64,000 nt of DNA from Prevotella nigrescens (GTDB lineage Bacteria; Bacteroidota; Bacteroidia; Bacteroidales; Bacteroidaceae). A model generated the notes under the pieces. The model did no database searches. It saw only the letters and a list, made by a program, of their open reading frames with translations, and was not told where the DNA came from. The stretch is taken from positions 503,799-567,798 of the forward strand of contig NZ_CP133464.1 in the NCBI RefSeq assembly GCF_031191185.1. The letters are read 5' to 3'. Shown one piece after another: positions 34,372 to 42,048 of the stretch. Numbering within the stretch: the stretch's first letter is position 1; the number at the start of each line of letters is the position of its first letter. The position numbers and the translations under genes are program-made.

Positions 34372-35004
34372 TTACCAATACCTGCTTGCCGTATTACCAT
34401 AGAGCGCCTTGACAGAAGCAAGGTTGTTCTTTTCCCTTGCACGCACGTAGCTTACGGAAATATTTTTCCTTGTGTAGTAGGACACGAGCGAACGGTTTTC
34501 CCTAAGCGTGGTATAAATACGGTCGATTGCCTGCATACGCTCGTGGTCGTTCATCGAGAGAACACCCGACTTGACGATGGACTTTAGTTCCTTGAGACTC
34601 TCACCGCTCTGCTCCAGAAGCTTGGCATAGCCCGAAGCCATTGCAGCGAGTTCCGAAGGGCGGAAGTTCTTGTCCGAGAGCATTTTCTTATACGAGGTAA
34701 CGTAAATCTCCGAGATATCGCCCACCATCAGGATGCACTCCTTGACTTTGTAGGCATCGCCGATGAGGTTGTTCACCTTCTTCAGCGCATCGTAATACTT
34801 CTTGGTGTCGTTGTAGAGTTTCTCCACTTCCTTGAACCCGTCCAAGGTGTTCTTCACCGTCTTGGAGGCGGTGGCAATCTCCTTGACCGAATTGACGATG
34901 TTGCCGGCGAAGTTACCGGGATCGGTTACCACCCACTGTGCGTGGGCCTTTCCGCTGAATAAAAGGACGATGCCCATCAGCAGCATTAAAATTCTTGTTT
35001 TCAT
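34372..35004 (-). CDS. traI: Conjugative transfer protein TraI (DUF4141, VirB5-like)
   Basis: A 210-residue exported protein with signal peptide MKTRILMLLMGIVLLFSGKA ending in HAQ. The mature chain is almost entirely helical (VKEIATASKTVKNTLDGFKE, LYNDTKKYYDALKKVNNLIG) with a conserved Tyr/Arg C-terminus (SYVRAREKNNLASVKALYG). It matches TraI/DUF4141, a VirB5-like periplasmic or pilus-tip candidate. A 200-base untranslated gap with a 22-bp iterated palindrome separates it from traG, unusual in an otherwise tight operon. Confidence 0.88.
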   Translation of the reverse strand: MKTRILMLLMGIVLLFSGKAHAQWVVTDPGNFAGNIVNSVKEIATASKTVKNTLDGFKEVEKLYNDTKKYYDALKKVNNLIGDAYKVKECILMVGDISEIYVTSYKKMLSDKNFRPSELAAMASGYAKLLEQSGESLKELKSIVKSGVLSMNDHERMQAIDRIYTTLRENRSLVSYYTRKNISVSYVRAREKNNLASVKALYGNTASRYW

Positions 35005-35090
35005 TGTTCTTTTTGTTTATGATGTGAATACTATGTTTGTCTGAATGTCCACTAAGGGATGTCTATTCAGCTTGCTGTTATAGGGATAAG

Positions 35091-35174
35091 TTGGACAAGT
35101 TAGTCCAAGTATTTGGACACGACTGTCTAATTGATTGGACACGTTTGTCCAATTGTTTATCCACGTTTGGCTAA
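35091..35174. repeat. Four 22-bp iterated palindromes between traG and traI
   Basis: 18-bp inverted repeats start exactly every 22 bases at 35091, 35113, 35135 and 35157, with consensus TTGGACACGTTTGTCCAA separated by 4-base linkers (GTAT, TTGA, TTGT). The first and third are perfect or nearly perfect palindromes; the fourth (TTATCCACGTTTGGCTAA) is degenerate. They lie in the traG-traI gap on the path of the transfer transcript, about 90 bases upstream of the traI start. Confidence 0.9.
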
Positions 35175-35204
35175 ACCAATACATTTTTTACATGTCTTGT
35201 CCGA

Positions 35205-37718
35205 TTAACGATTTCGTGCAACCCGTTTCTCTTGTGCAAGCTGCCAGATAGCCGTTTCGATATCCCCACCAAGCTGTGCCGCCCTGTTCATTACCTCCAC
35301 CTTCTCGGTTTCCTCCGTGGTGTAGGTGAGGTATTCCTCCATGCTCACTTCCGTGGCATAGACTGCACTCTGCATACCGCCTAGACCTATCCACACTTCC
35401 TTGTAGAGTCGGTTGGGGTCGTTGTTCTGGTTGATGGATAGTATCTGGCTCTTTTCCTTTTCCGACAAGCCGAGCATCGCCTGTATACCATCGAACTTAG
35501 TCATGTACTTGCGCTGGTCGAGCAGTATCTTGCAGTCGGAGTTGTTGATGATGCTCTCCTTGACGATGGGTGACTGGATGATGTCGTCCACCTCCTGCGT
35601 TACGACAATGGCTTCCCCGAAATATTTTCTCACCGTCTTATACAAATACTTGATATAGTCCGCCATGTTTGCCGAAGCTATGGCTTTCCATGCTTCCTCA
35701 ATGAGTATCATCTTGCGGATACCCTTTAATCGGCGCATCTTGTTGATGAAGGCTTCCATGATGATAATCGTTACCACAGGAAAGAGGTCTTTATTATCCT
35801 TCACTTGATCGATTTCAAAGACGATGAAGCGTTTAGAGAGCAGGTCGATGTTCTTGTCCGAGTTCAGCAGGAAATCATAACGACCGCCACGATAGTATTG
35901 CTTCAATGTAGTTAAGAGGTTGTTAATATTGAAGTCCGAGAGTGTTACCTTGATGTCCCGTTTCTCCATATCCTTGCGGTACACGTCCCGCAGATACTCA
36001 TAGAAGGTATTAAAACAGGGCGTAACACTGTGATTTGCACATATCAGTTCGATATAGGAGTTTACGGCTGAACCAAGTTCGCCAGCTTCGGTCTTTGTGA
36101 TATGCTCATCGGCACTCTTCCAAAGGGTCAGTAAGAGCGTGCAGATACTTTCCCGCTTTTCCACATCGAAGAAGTAATCATCGGTGTAGAAAGGATTGAA
36201 GGAAATCGGACTTTCATTCGTATAGGTGAAATACACACCGTCCTCGCCTTTGGTCTTGCGGTGAATAAGCTCACACAATCCTTGATATGAGTTACCCGTA
36301 TCGACCAAGAGGACGTGCGCCCCCTGCTCGTAATACTGGCGTACCATGTGGTTGGTAAAGAAACTCTTGCCGCTGCCCGAGGGCCCTAAGATGAACTTAT
36401 TCCTATTCGTGATGACGCCTTTTTTCATAGGCAGGTCGGAGATGTCCAAGTGGACAGGCTTTCCCGATAGGCGGTCGGCCATCTTGATACCGAAGGGAGA
36501 GAGCGAATCCTTGTAGTTCGTCTCTGCCGTAAAGAAACAGAGGGCAGGCTCGATGAAAGTATAGAATGACTCTTCTGCGGGAAAGTCTGCCGCATTGCCG
36601 GGAATACCCGCCCAGTAGAGCGTTGCCGCATCAATGGTGTTGTGGCGAGGGTGGCATTCCATAAGAGCAAGTGCTGAACCCACGTCATTCTTGATCTGGC
36701 GAAGTTCTTCCTTATCGCTACTCCATGCCAATACGTTGAAGTGGGCACGGATAGAGGTCAGTCCCTGTGAGTGGGCGATATTGAGATACTCCTGTATCCA
36801 TTCCTCGTTGATTTGATTGGAACGGGAGTAACGAGCCAGCGAGTGCATGTTCCTTGCCTGCTTTTCAAAGCGTTCCAAATTGGCATCGCTATCCTCGATG
36901 AAGAGGTACTGGTTATAGATATGGTTGCACGGCAGCATCAAGCCCACGGGAGAGGCAAAGGAAAGACGGCAGTCACTTCTGTCGGTGGACAGCCGTTCAT
37001 ATCGGCTGTCCGTGCTGACCGTTGTCGGTAGGTCATCCGTGTCGGAGAGTGTGTGTAGACAAAGCATATTGTCGCCCACACGCACAAGATCTGCGCCCAG
37101 ACGGATGTCCTCCAACGAGGCGTGTCCTTCTTCAGATAAAGAGAAATACCTGTCGAGCAGTCCTCCTTTTTCATTTGTGCCAACCAACTCTTCTTCAGTC
37201 ATGCGGACAATCCTTATTTGCTCGGTGTCGTTGATGATACGCTCAAACTGGTCTACTGCTTCCATGAACTTCATCACCTCGTCCTTGTTGGTGATTTCCT
37301 TGGGAATGAGGTGTCCACGGCAGAGCGAAGAAAAATTGCTCTGTTGTGCCATGCGCTGCTTGTTGGTCTTGGTAAGGAAGAGATAGACAGAATGGTGGAG
37401 ATACGGACGTTCATTGAAGTGCCGTTCAGATGCACGGGCAAGGAAGCTCAGTCCGCCATCAGCGAGCTTTCCTTGATAGTCTTCCTTAATGAACCAGTCT
37501 TGCTTATGGACGATGCTGTAATTAGGTAGCACCTTGATTGCCTTGTGCCAAGCCGAGTGCATCGCCTCGTATTCGGCAGAGGTGACGGTGAAGAGTTCGG
37601 GCAGTTCCACACGGAATGCCACCGTAATGTCGGCATCCTTGCTCACCATACACCCCTGCTCGACGGAGAGCAGGGGAAACTTCGACTCCAAGGTGGTTAT
37701 CTTGCTTTTATTTCTCAT
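35205..37718 (-). CDS. traG: Conjugation ATPase TraG (VirB4-like)
   Basis: An 837-residue VirB4-family ATPase that powers assembly and substrate transfer in the type IV secretion channel. The N-terminal half (residues 1-400) contains LESKFPLLSVEQGCMVSKDA, typical of TraG. The ATPase domain has Walker A LGPSGSGKSFFTNHMV (about residue 437), VLLVDTGNSYQGLCEL and Walker B RKMILIEEAWKAIAS (about residue 670), followed by VVTQEVDDI. It overlaps traF by 4 bases. Confidence 0.95.
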   Translation of the reverse strand: MRNKSKITTLESKFPLLSVEQGCMVSKDADITVAFRVELPELFTVTSAEYEAMHSAWHKAIKVLPNYSIVHKQDWFIKEDYQGKLADGGLSFLARASERHFNERPYLHHSVYLFLTKTNKQRMAQQSNFSSLCRGHLIPKEITNKDEVMKFMEAVDQFERIINDTEQIRIVRMTEEELVGTNEKGGLLDRYFSLSEEGHASLEDIRLGADLVRVGDNMLCLHTLSDTDDLPTTVSTDSRYERLSTDRSDCRLSFASPVGLMLPCNHIYNQYLFIEDSDANLERFEKQARNMHSLARYSRSNQINEEWIQEYLNIAHSQGLTSIRAHFNVLAWSSDKEELRQIKNDVGSALALMECHPRHNTIDAATLYWAGIPGNAADFPAEESFYTFIEPALCFFTAETNYKDSLSPFGIKMADRLSGKPVHLDISDLPMKKGVITNRNKFILGPSGSGKSFFTNHMVRQYYEQGAHVLLVDTGNSYQGLCELIHRKTKGEDGVYFTYTNESPISFNPFYTDDYFFDVEKRESICTLLLTLWKSADEHITKTEAGELGSAVNSYIELICANHSVTPCFNTFYEYLRDVYRKDMEKRDIKVTLSDFNINNLLTTLKQYYRGGRYDFLLNSDKNIDLLSKRFIVFEIDQVKDNKDLFPVVTIIIMEAFINKMRRLKGIRKMILIEEAWKAIASANMADYIKYLYKTVRKYFGEAIVVTQEVDDIIQSPIVKESIINNSDCKILLDQRKYMTKFDGIQAMLGLSEKEKSQILSINQNNDPNRLYKEVWIGLGGMQSAVYATEVSMEEYLTYTTEETEKVEVMNRAAQLGGDIETAIWQLAQEKRVARNR

Positions 37719-38050
37719 TTTTTCGCTTTCTTTGATTGAAGGTTACGGATAAGGTGGCAGACCGTACGGCGGTTCACAAGGTAGCGTGGGTGCATACGCA
37801 CTGCTCCCTTTTTCATCAGCCCATATTGCCCGTACTTTCTATTCATGGCGAACGTTTGCCACACCACAAGGGTGGCACCCACTACGCCTATGATGAGACA
37901 GGCTATCTGACTGATGCCGCAGAGATAGAGAATGACCACGAGAATGAAGACAGCTAATAGCCCTCCTGCAAAGAGGAAGAGGTACTGCGCCTTCAAGCCC
38001 TTGAACTCTACCGTCCGGCCTACACCCTTGTTGATTTCAAATGCAGCCAT
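37715..38050 (-). CDS. traF: Conjugative transfer protein TraF (DUF4133)
   Basis: A 111-residue protein with KGVGRTVEFKGLKAQYLFLF and two transmembrane helices (about residues 25-45, LFAGGLLAVFILVVILYLCG, and 50-68, ACLIIGVVGATLVVW), then a basic C-terminus (HPRYLVNRRTVCHLIRN). It is a VirB3-like inner-membrane component partnering TraG, which it overlaps by 4 bases (ATGA). Confidence 0.9.
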   Translation of the reverse strand: MAAFEINKGVGRTVEFKGLKAQYLFLFAGGLLAVFILVVILYLCGISQIACLIIGVVGATLVVWQTFAMNRKYGQYGLMKKGAVRMHPRYLVNRRTVCHLIRNLQSKKAKK

Positions 38051-38054
38051 CGCC

Positions 38055-38354
38055 TTACAGGAAGAAACTTCTCAGGATAGTGGCAGCCACAATCAAGAAG
38101 ATACACGCACCGAACCAAGAGGCTGCGGTCTTGCTCGTATCGGGGTCACCACTTGAGAACTTGTTGTACACTTTAATGCCTCCAATCAGACCTACCACCG
38201 CCCCTACGGCATAGATGAGTTTCGTGCCGGGGTCGAAGTAGGAGGTTACCATTTTCGTTGCTTCATTGATTCCGGCAATGCCGTTGCCCTGTGCATACGC
38301 TCCTATGGCAGTAGCCGTCAGCAGGAACAGCATCATGATTTTCTTTTTGTCCAT
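38055..38354 (-). CDS. traE: Conjugative transfer protein TraE (DUF4134, VirB2-like)
   Basis: A 99-residue protein with an N-terminal signal-like helix (MLFLLTATAIGAYAQGNGIA) and two further hydrophobic segments (KLIYAVGAVVGLIGGIKVYN and AASWFGACIFLIVAATILRS). The size and topology fit a VirB2-like pilin subunit. It lies 4 bases before traF and starts the tra block after the traD gap. Confidence 0.88.
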   Translation of the reverse strand: MDKKKIMMLFLLTATAIGAYAQGNGIAGINEATKMVTSYFDPGTKLIYAVGAVVGLIGGIKVYNKFSSGDPDTSKTAASWFGACIFLIVAATILRSFFL

Positions 38355-38496
38355 TGTTCTGTTTATTTTTAAGTTGTTAATGATAAGTCTTTGATGGGAG
38401 GAGACGGCGGAGCTGGCTCTGTCTTATCGTATGAGATTGTTTTACCAGTGAGCCGCCCCGTCCGTTACTCCTTCCCTGTTTGCAATATGGATTGTT

Positions 38497-39309
38497 TTAC
38501 AGATAGTAGGAAAGCGGCTTTTCTTCCGTCGTTCCCTCGTTATTGTTTTCTTTGTCTGTTTCGGGGACAGAAGTCATTTTTGTATCATTCTCCTGCAACT
38601 CCGTTTCTTCGACCTTGCGGATGGCAGCGAGTAGCTTTTGATGGTCTTGCTCCTGTCCGAGTGCGACTTCTTTCATGTATTCCATGAGCTCAGTCCCTCG
38701 TATCGCTTGCAGCGTTTCGTGAACGTCAGTTTCGTCTTCCTCATCAAGCGCATCGTCATTCTTGTGCCAACCATTGACACGGATGATGTCCCTTGCGAGG
38801 ATGCTGGACGGTGATACTTCGGGCAGAGAATCGTCTGCTATCAGGCTTTCACCTCGTCCGCCGATTTCCAATTGCAGTTCCTCACGGGCTATGGTGTCCT
38901 CATCCGGTTCGTCCATCGTATAGTCGACATTCATCTCATTGTCGTCCTCCTCAGCGGTACTTCCTGCTTTTTCGGCAGCATCTTGCCCTGCCAAGGAGTT
39001 TTGCCCTGCAAAAGTATCAGAAATTTCAGCTGATTTTTCAGACGGGGAAACGGCGGGAACTTCAGGGATAGACGGGGAAGTGAAAGGTTTGCTCCTGCCT
39101 ACCAGAATATGGCGGGCACTGTCTATTTGCTCTTGGGAAACGGAGGGTTTGGAACTTACACTTTGCTTGCCGGCTTTCATTTCTTCAGTGTCTTTTCTTG
39201 GTTTTATGTTCAAACCTTGAAACAAACTCCACAGGTATGCGATGCCCAAAATCACCCAAACAACACCCAAGAAAAGGAGAATATCTAAAAGAACAGTTTC
39301 CATATTCAC
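38497..39309 (-). CDS. traD: Conjugative transfer protein TraD-like
   Basis: A 270-residue protein with one N-terminal transmembrane helix (VLLDILLFLGVVWVILGIAY) and a long, very acidic, probably disordered cytoplasmic body (AEEDDNEMNVDYTMDEPDED). The C-terminal helical region contains LARDIIRVNGWHKNDDALDE and QAIRGTELMEYMKEVALGQE. Its position between the DUF3408 genes and traE corresponds to traD. Function unknown. The ATG overlaps the traC stop. Confidence 0.65.
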   Translation of the reverse strand: MNMETVLLDILLFLGVVWVILGIAYLWSLFQGLNIKPRKDTEEMKAGKQSVSSKPSVSQEQIDSARHILVGRSKPFTSPSIPEVPAVSPSEKSAEISDTFAGQNSLAGQDAAEKAGSTAEEDDNEMNVDYTMDEPDEDTIAREELQLEIGGRGESLIADDSLPEVSPSSILARDIIRVNGWHKNDDALDEEDETDVHETLQAIRGTELMEYMKEVALGQEQDHQKLLAAIRKVEETELQENDTKMTSVPETDKENNNEGTTEEKPLSYYL

Positions 39310-39782
39310 AGGTATAAAGTGTTTTTTAATTTCTGCTTGTCTGCAATCTCATTGATAAGCTCCTGATGAGTTTTGAGGTGATTGGTAAGGATATTCTCTA
39401 TGTAAGCCGTCAACGTCGTTTCCGCCTTTGTATCGCGGAGAACATTGCGGAGTATGGTTAAGGTCTCTGTGTTGATCGTGAACCCCGATTTGTTTCGGGA
39501 CCGCCTTGGAATAAAGAACTTGGCTTTGTAATCCTCCCATTGCTCCTCTGTACTTTGCAGCATAAAGTCAGCAAGGTAATCCGTATCTGTAAAATCCTTG
39601 CTGTCTTCCATAAGATGCTGAGTTCCGGACGCTGTTTTCTTTACCTGAGTGGGATTGTCCGTGTTGTCTTCCTTGGTATTCATGTCTCTTATGTAAACCT
39701 GAAAGAAAATGACACAGCAATATATAATCAGAAGAATATTGCTGAATACCAAGAATAAAATCAGAAAATCGTTTGTTGTCAT
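39306..39782 (-). CDS. traC: DUF3408 protein, TraC-like
   Basis: A 158-residue protein with an N-terminal transmembrane segment (FLILFLVFSNILLIIYCCVI) and a C-terminal DUF3408 domain (IPRRSRNKSGFTINTETLTI, then LTAYIENILTNHLKTHQELI), a ribbon-helix-helix-like fold. It is paralogous to the next gene (KTAFTMDVKTLQVLRNVL / ISMAAYIDNILREHLREHKE). A membrane-tethered DNA-binding or partner protein is inferred. Confidence 0.7.
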   Translation of the reverse strand: MTTNDFLILFLVFSNILLIIYCCVIFFQVYIRDMNTKEDNTDNPTQVKKTASGTQHLMEDSKDFTDTDYLADFMLQSTEEQWEDYKAKFFIPRRSRNKSGFTINTETLTILRNVLRDTKAETTLTAYIENILTNHLKTHQELINEIADKQKLKNTLYL

Positions 39783-39788
39783 AATATG

Positions 39789-40262
39789 TTATATTGTTAT
39801 GGTTGTTTTACGCCGTTGTCTTGCCGTGGCATTGTTGAGCAGTTCCTTATGCTCTCTGAGGTGCTCACGCAAAATGTTGTCTATGTATGCAGCCATCGAG
39901 ATCCGTTCACCCAAGTCTTGCAGCACGTTCCTTAGTACCTGCAAGGTCTTCACATCCATCGTGAAGGCTGTCTTTTCGCGGATACGGACAGCGTGAAAAT
40001 AGCGTGTCCGGTAATCGTCCAATGAGAGTACCTGAGTCTCATGCGGCACTTTCCTTGCCCTTTCCGCATTCGTTTCTTGGAGGACGGGAGTATTCCCTTG
40101 AACCGGCATAATCTCCTTCGCCTCTTGTTGCTCGTTTTCTTCATCCTCATCGGGCGGGTCGAAGGCAAGCGTATCCTTGGGCTTTCCTTTCATCATGCCG
40201 TCCTCTGACATCTCCTTGAGCTTGGCTTCCAAGATTTTTCTCCGTTCGTCAATCCGTGCCAT
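39789..40262 (-). CDS. traB: DUF3408 protein, TraB-like
   Basis: A 157-residue protein: a hydrophilic acidic N-terminus (residues 1-80), then the DUF3408 domain (YFHAVRIREKTAFTMDVKTL and MAAYIDNILREHLREHKELL) ending in a basic tail. Its start codon lies within the end of traA (14-base overlap). In CTnDOT-type operons this is TraB. The domain resembles ribbon-helix-helix partition/relaxosome proteins, fitting its pairing with the ParA-like TraA. Confidence 0.75.
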   Translation of the reverse strand: MARIDERRKILEAKLKEMSEDGMMKGKPKDTLAFDPPDEDEENEQQEAKEIMPVQGNTPVLQETNAERARKVPHETQVLSLDDYRTRYFHAVRIREKTAFTMDVKTLQVLRNVLQDLGERISMAAYIDNILREHLREHKELLNNATARQRRKTTITI

Positions 40263-41052
40263 TGTCCGCCTCCTTCTTTAGTCTGATATGCGTGAGCAGG
40301 CTGTCAATCATCTCATCCAACCCCGTGCCTGCACGTTGGGCTTTGCCCGGAGCCAGATAAGTGGAACGGAATGCCCCACGAAAGCCGTATTGTTCCAACT
40401 CGTGACAGAAACGGTGGGCGGCATAGACGTGTTCGTCAAACAGCGTATAGCCCTCGTTCCTGATGTATTCGCTGTATTTCTCAATCAGCGTGCTCTTTAC
40501 CCGTCTGTCCACCTTGTTCCAAAGGAGCATGACATCCTTAATGCGTGCCCCGGCCATCGACACTCCCAAGTCCTGCATGGTCTTGGCATAGGCAAGGCAG
40601 GAGACCATCGACTGTACGTCAGCCTCGATGGGTGAAAGGATATAGTCCATTTCCAGTGAGAGTTCCAACAGGTCGCTCGTCCCCGCATGTCCGGGAAAGT
40701 CGAAGACCACCAGGTCAAAGCGTTTCTTTGGGTTCTTGCGGATGTATTCGTCAGCCTTGGCGATGGCACCCTTCGGGTCGGCCTTAAGCACACGGTAGGA
40801 GACACGCCCCAGTGCAGAGAAATAGTTGTTCATCTGCTCGGAGACCAAGGGATCACCCTCAACAAAGGCCTTTTCCCTTTGGCGGAGCTTGTAAAAGGAA
40901 TCCTGCGAAAGGTCGCAGTCCACGATGAAGAGTTCGATGCCTTTCTCATAATAGAGGATGCTGCTGACAATTTCTGCCAGCGTGCTTTTTCCGACACCTC
41001 CCTTCTGGGAGGAAAAGCCCAGAAAGATGGGCGATGTATTTGTCTGTTCCAT
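40249..41052 (-). CDS. traA: ParA-family ATPase TraA
   Basis: A 267-residue ParA/MinD-type ATPase. Deviant Walker A GFSSQKGGVGKSTLAEIV near residue 12, ELFIVDCDLSQDSFYKLRQR and Walker B FDLVVFDFPGHAGTSDLL. It is first in the transfer operon (reading leftward). Start at MEQTNTSPIFLG; the 26 codons before it extend into the intergenic repeat. It may place the relaxosome or act in element maintenance, with DUF3408 proteins as partners. Confidence 0.92.
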   Translation of the reverse strand: MEQTNTSPIFLGFSSQKGGVGKSTLAEIVSSILYYEKGIELFIVDCDLSQDSFYKLRQREKAFVEGDPLVSEQMNNYFSALGRVSYRVLKADPKGAIAKADEYIRKNPKKRFDLVVFDFPGHAGTSDLLELSLEMDYILSPIEADVQSMVSCLAYAKTMQDLGVSMAGARIKDVMLLWNKVDRRVKSTLIEKYSEYIRNEGYTLFDEHVYAAHRFCHELEQYGFRGAFRSTYLAPGKAQRAGTGLDEMIDSLLTHIRLKKEADNGTD

Positions 41053-41138
41053 TGCGATAGATATTTTTATTTGTTGAACTGTCTTTGGGGCGATATGCCG
41101 TTTGAACGTTTGATTGTTCGATAGAACCATCGACAGTT

Positions 41139-41314
41139 TGTTTTATAGTTTGTCTTGCCGATCTGTCGGTCATTTGATTTATCAATCATTTGTTCTATCA
41201 ACCATTCGGTTTGTCGAGAGTTCGAGAAATCTACATCTCGAACTATCGAGAAATCGAACAATCTATTTTCCGAACTTTTTATCGTCCTTTTGAACGCTCA
41301 TTCGAACGATTGTC
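41139..41314. repeat. Degenerate 16-bp periodic array between traA and mobA
   Basis: Cutting the sequence into 16-base rows from 41171 aligns CATTTGATTTATCAAT, CATTTGTTCTATCAAC, CATTCGGTTTGTCGAG, AGTTCGAGAAATCTAC, ATCTCGAACTATCGAG and AAATCGAACAATCTAT, with weaker rows on both sides. The pattern is roughly nnnTYGnnnnATCnAn. It is in the divergent traA/mobA region. Confidence 0.6.
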
Positions 41315-41529
41315 CGCTCGTTCTGGCTGCAAAATAAAAGCTTTTTTGATTGATTTTTCTATGCCTGTGAAATGCAGGGAAATACAAGGAAAAAGAGTGA
41401 ACATCATTGATAATGAGATATTTGAAAACTCGCCGTAACTTTGCAGGCGAGAATAATACATGGAGGTATACTCTTAGAAACAGACACCCCATAAGGGTGG
41501 ATGCTTCAATCGTATCAACTCTTGATATT

Positions 41530-41593
41530 GGCAAGGTGTGTCTTTGTAACACAAACCGCCATTTGTACCACAAAGACCCTTGCCCCGAAGGGG
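41530..41593. other. Candidate oriT hairpins upstream of mobA
   Basis: GGCAAGGTGTGTCTTTGT (41530-41547) and ACAAAGACCCTTGCC (41570-41584) form a long imperfect inverted repeat. Directly after it CCCCGAAGGGG (41583-41593) is a second hairpin. They lie 36-99 bases before mobA, where oriT sites of relaxase operons often lie. There is no direct evidence for a nick site. The rest of 41053-41628 is gene-free apart from the 16-bp array. Confidence 0.45.
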
Positions 41594-41628
41594 GATGAAT
41601 TACTCCAAAGTCGTAATTAGAAGACCAA

Positions 41629-42048
41629 ATGAATATGAATAAAGGTACAGAATATCGTTTAGAACGAAAAAAGGCAGAAAAGCCTCGTTGGGACAACTGG
41701 CATGTGCGGTTGCCCAACCCCAAAGACCAGCAACGGGCGATAGATTTGTTTCAGCGTTCGGGGGCAAAAACAAAGTCGGATTTCGTGCGTGGACGTATTC
41801 TTGGAGAGAGTTTCAAGGTGATTACGGTGGATAAATCCGCAGTGGAATATTACCGGAAGCTCTCAGAATTGACGGCACAAATCCATAAGATTGGCGTGCT
41901 GTATAACCAAGCCGTGCGTGCCATCAACAGCTATCATAGCGTAAAGACAGCACAAATCCTACTTGAAAAGTTGGAGGAGTTGTCGGCTCAAATCATTGCC
42001 TTGCAGGAACAGGCTATCAATCTTACCATAGATTACCGCAAAAAATGA
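41629..42048 (+). CDS. mobA: Mobilization accessory protein MobA
   Basis: A 139-residue relaxosome protein with the central WHVRLPNPKDQQRAIDLFQR and GAKTKSDFVRGRILGES, a ribbon-helix-helix-like DNA-binding segment typical of Bacteroidales MobA. A helical C-terminus follows (LTAQIHKIGVLYNQAVRAIN). It binds oriT and helps load the relaxase. It overlaps mobB by 4 bases (ATGATA). The start could also be M3 (41635). Confidence 0.88.
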   Translation: MNMNKGTEYRLERKKAEKPRWDNWHVRLPNPKDQQRAIDLFQRSGAKTKSDFVRGRILGESFKVITVDKSAVEYYRKLSELTAQIHKIGVLYNQAVRAINSYHSVKTAQILLEKLEELSAQIIALQEQAINLTIDYRKK

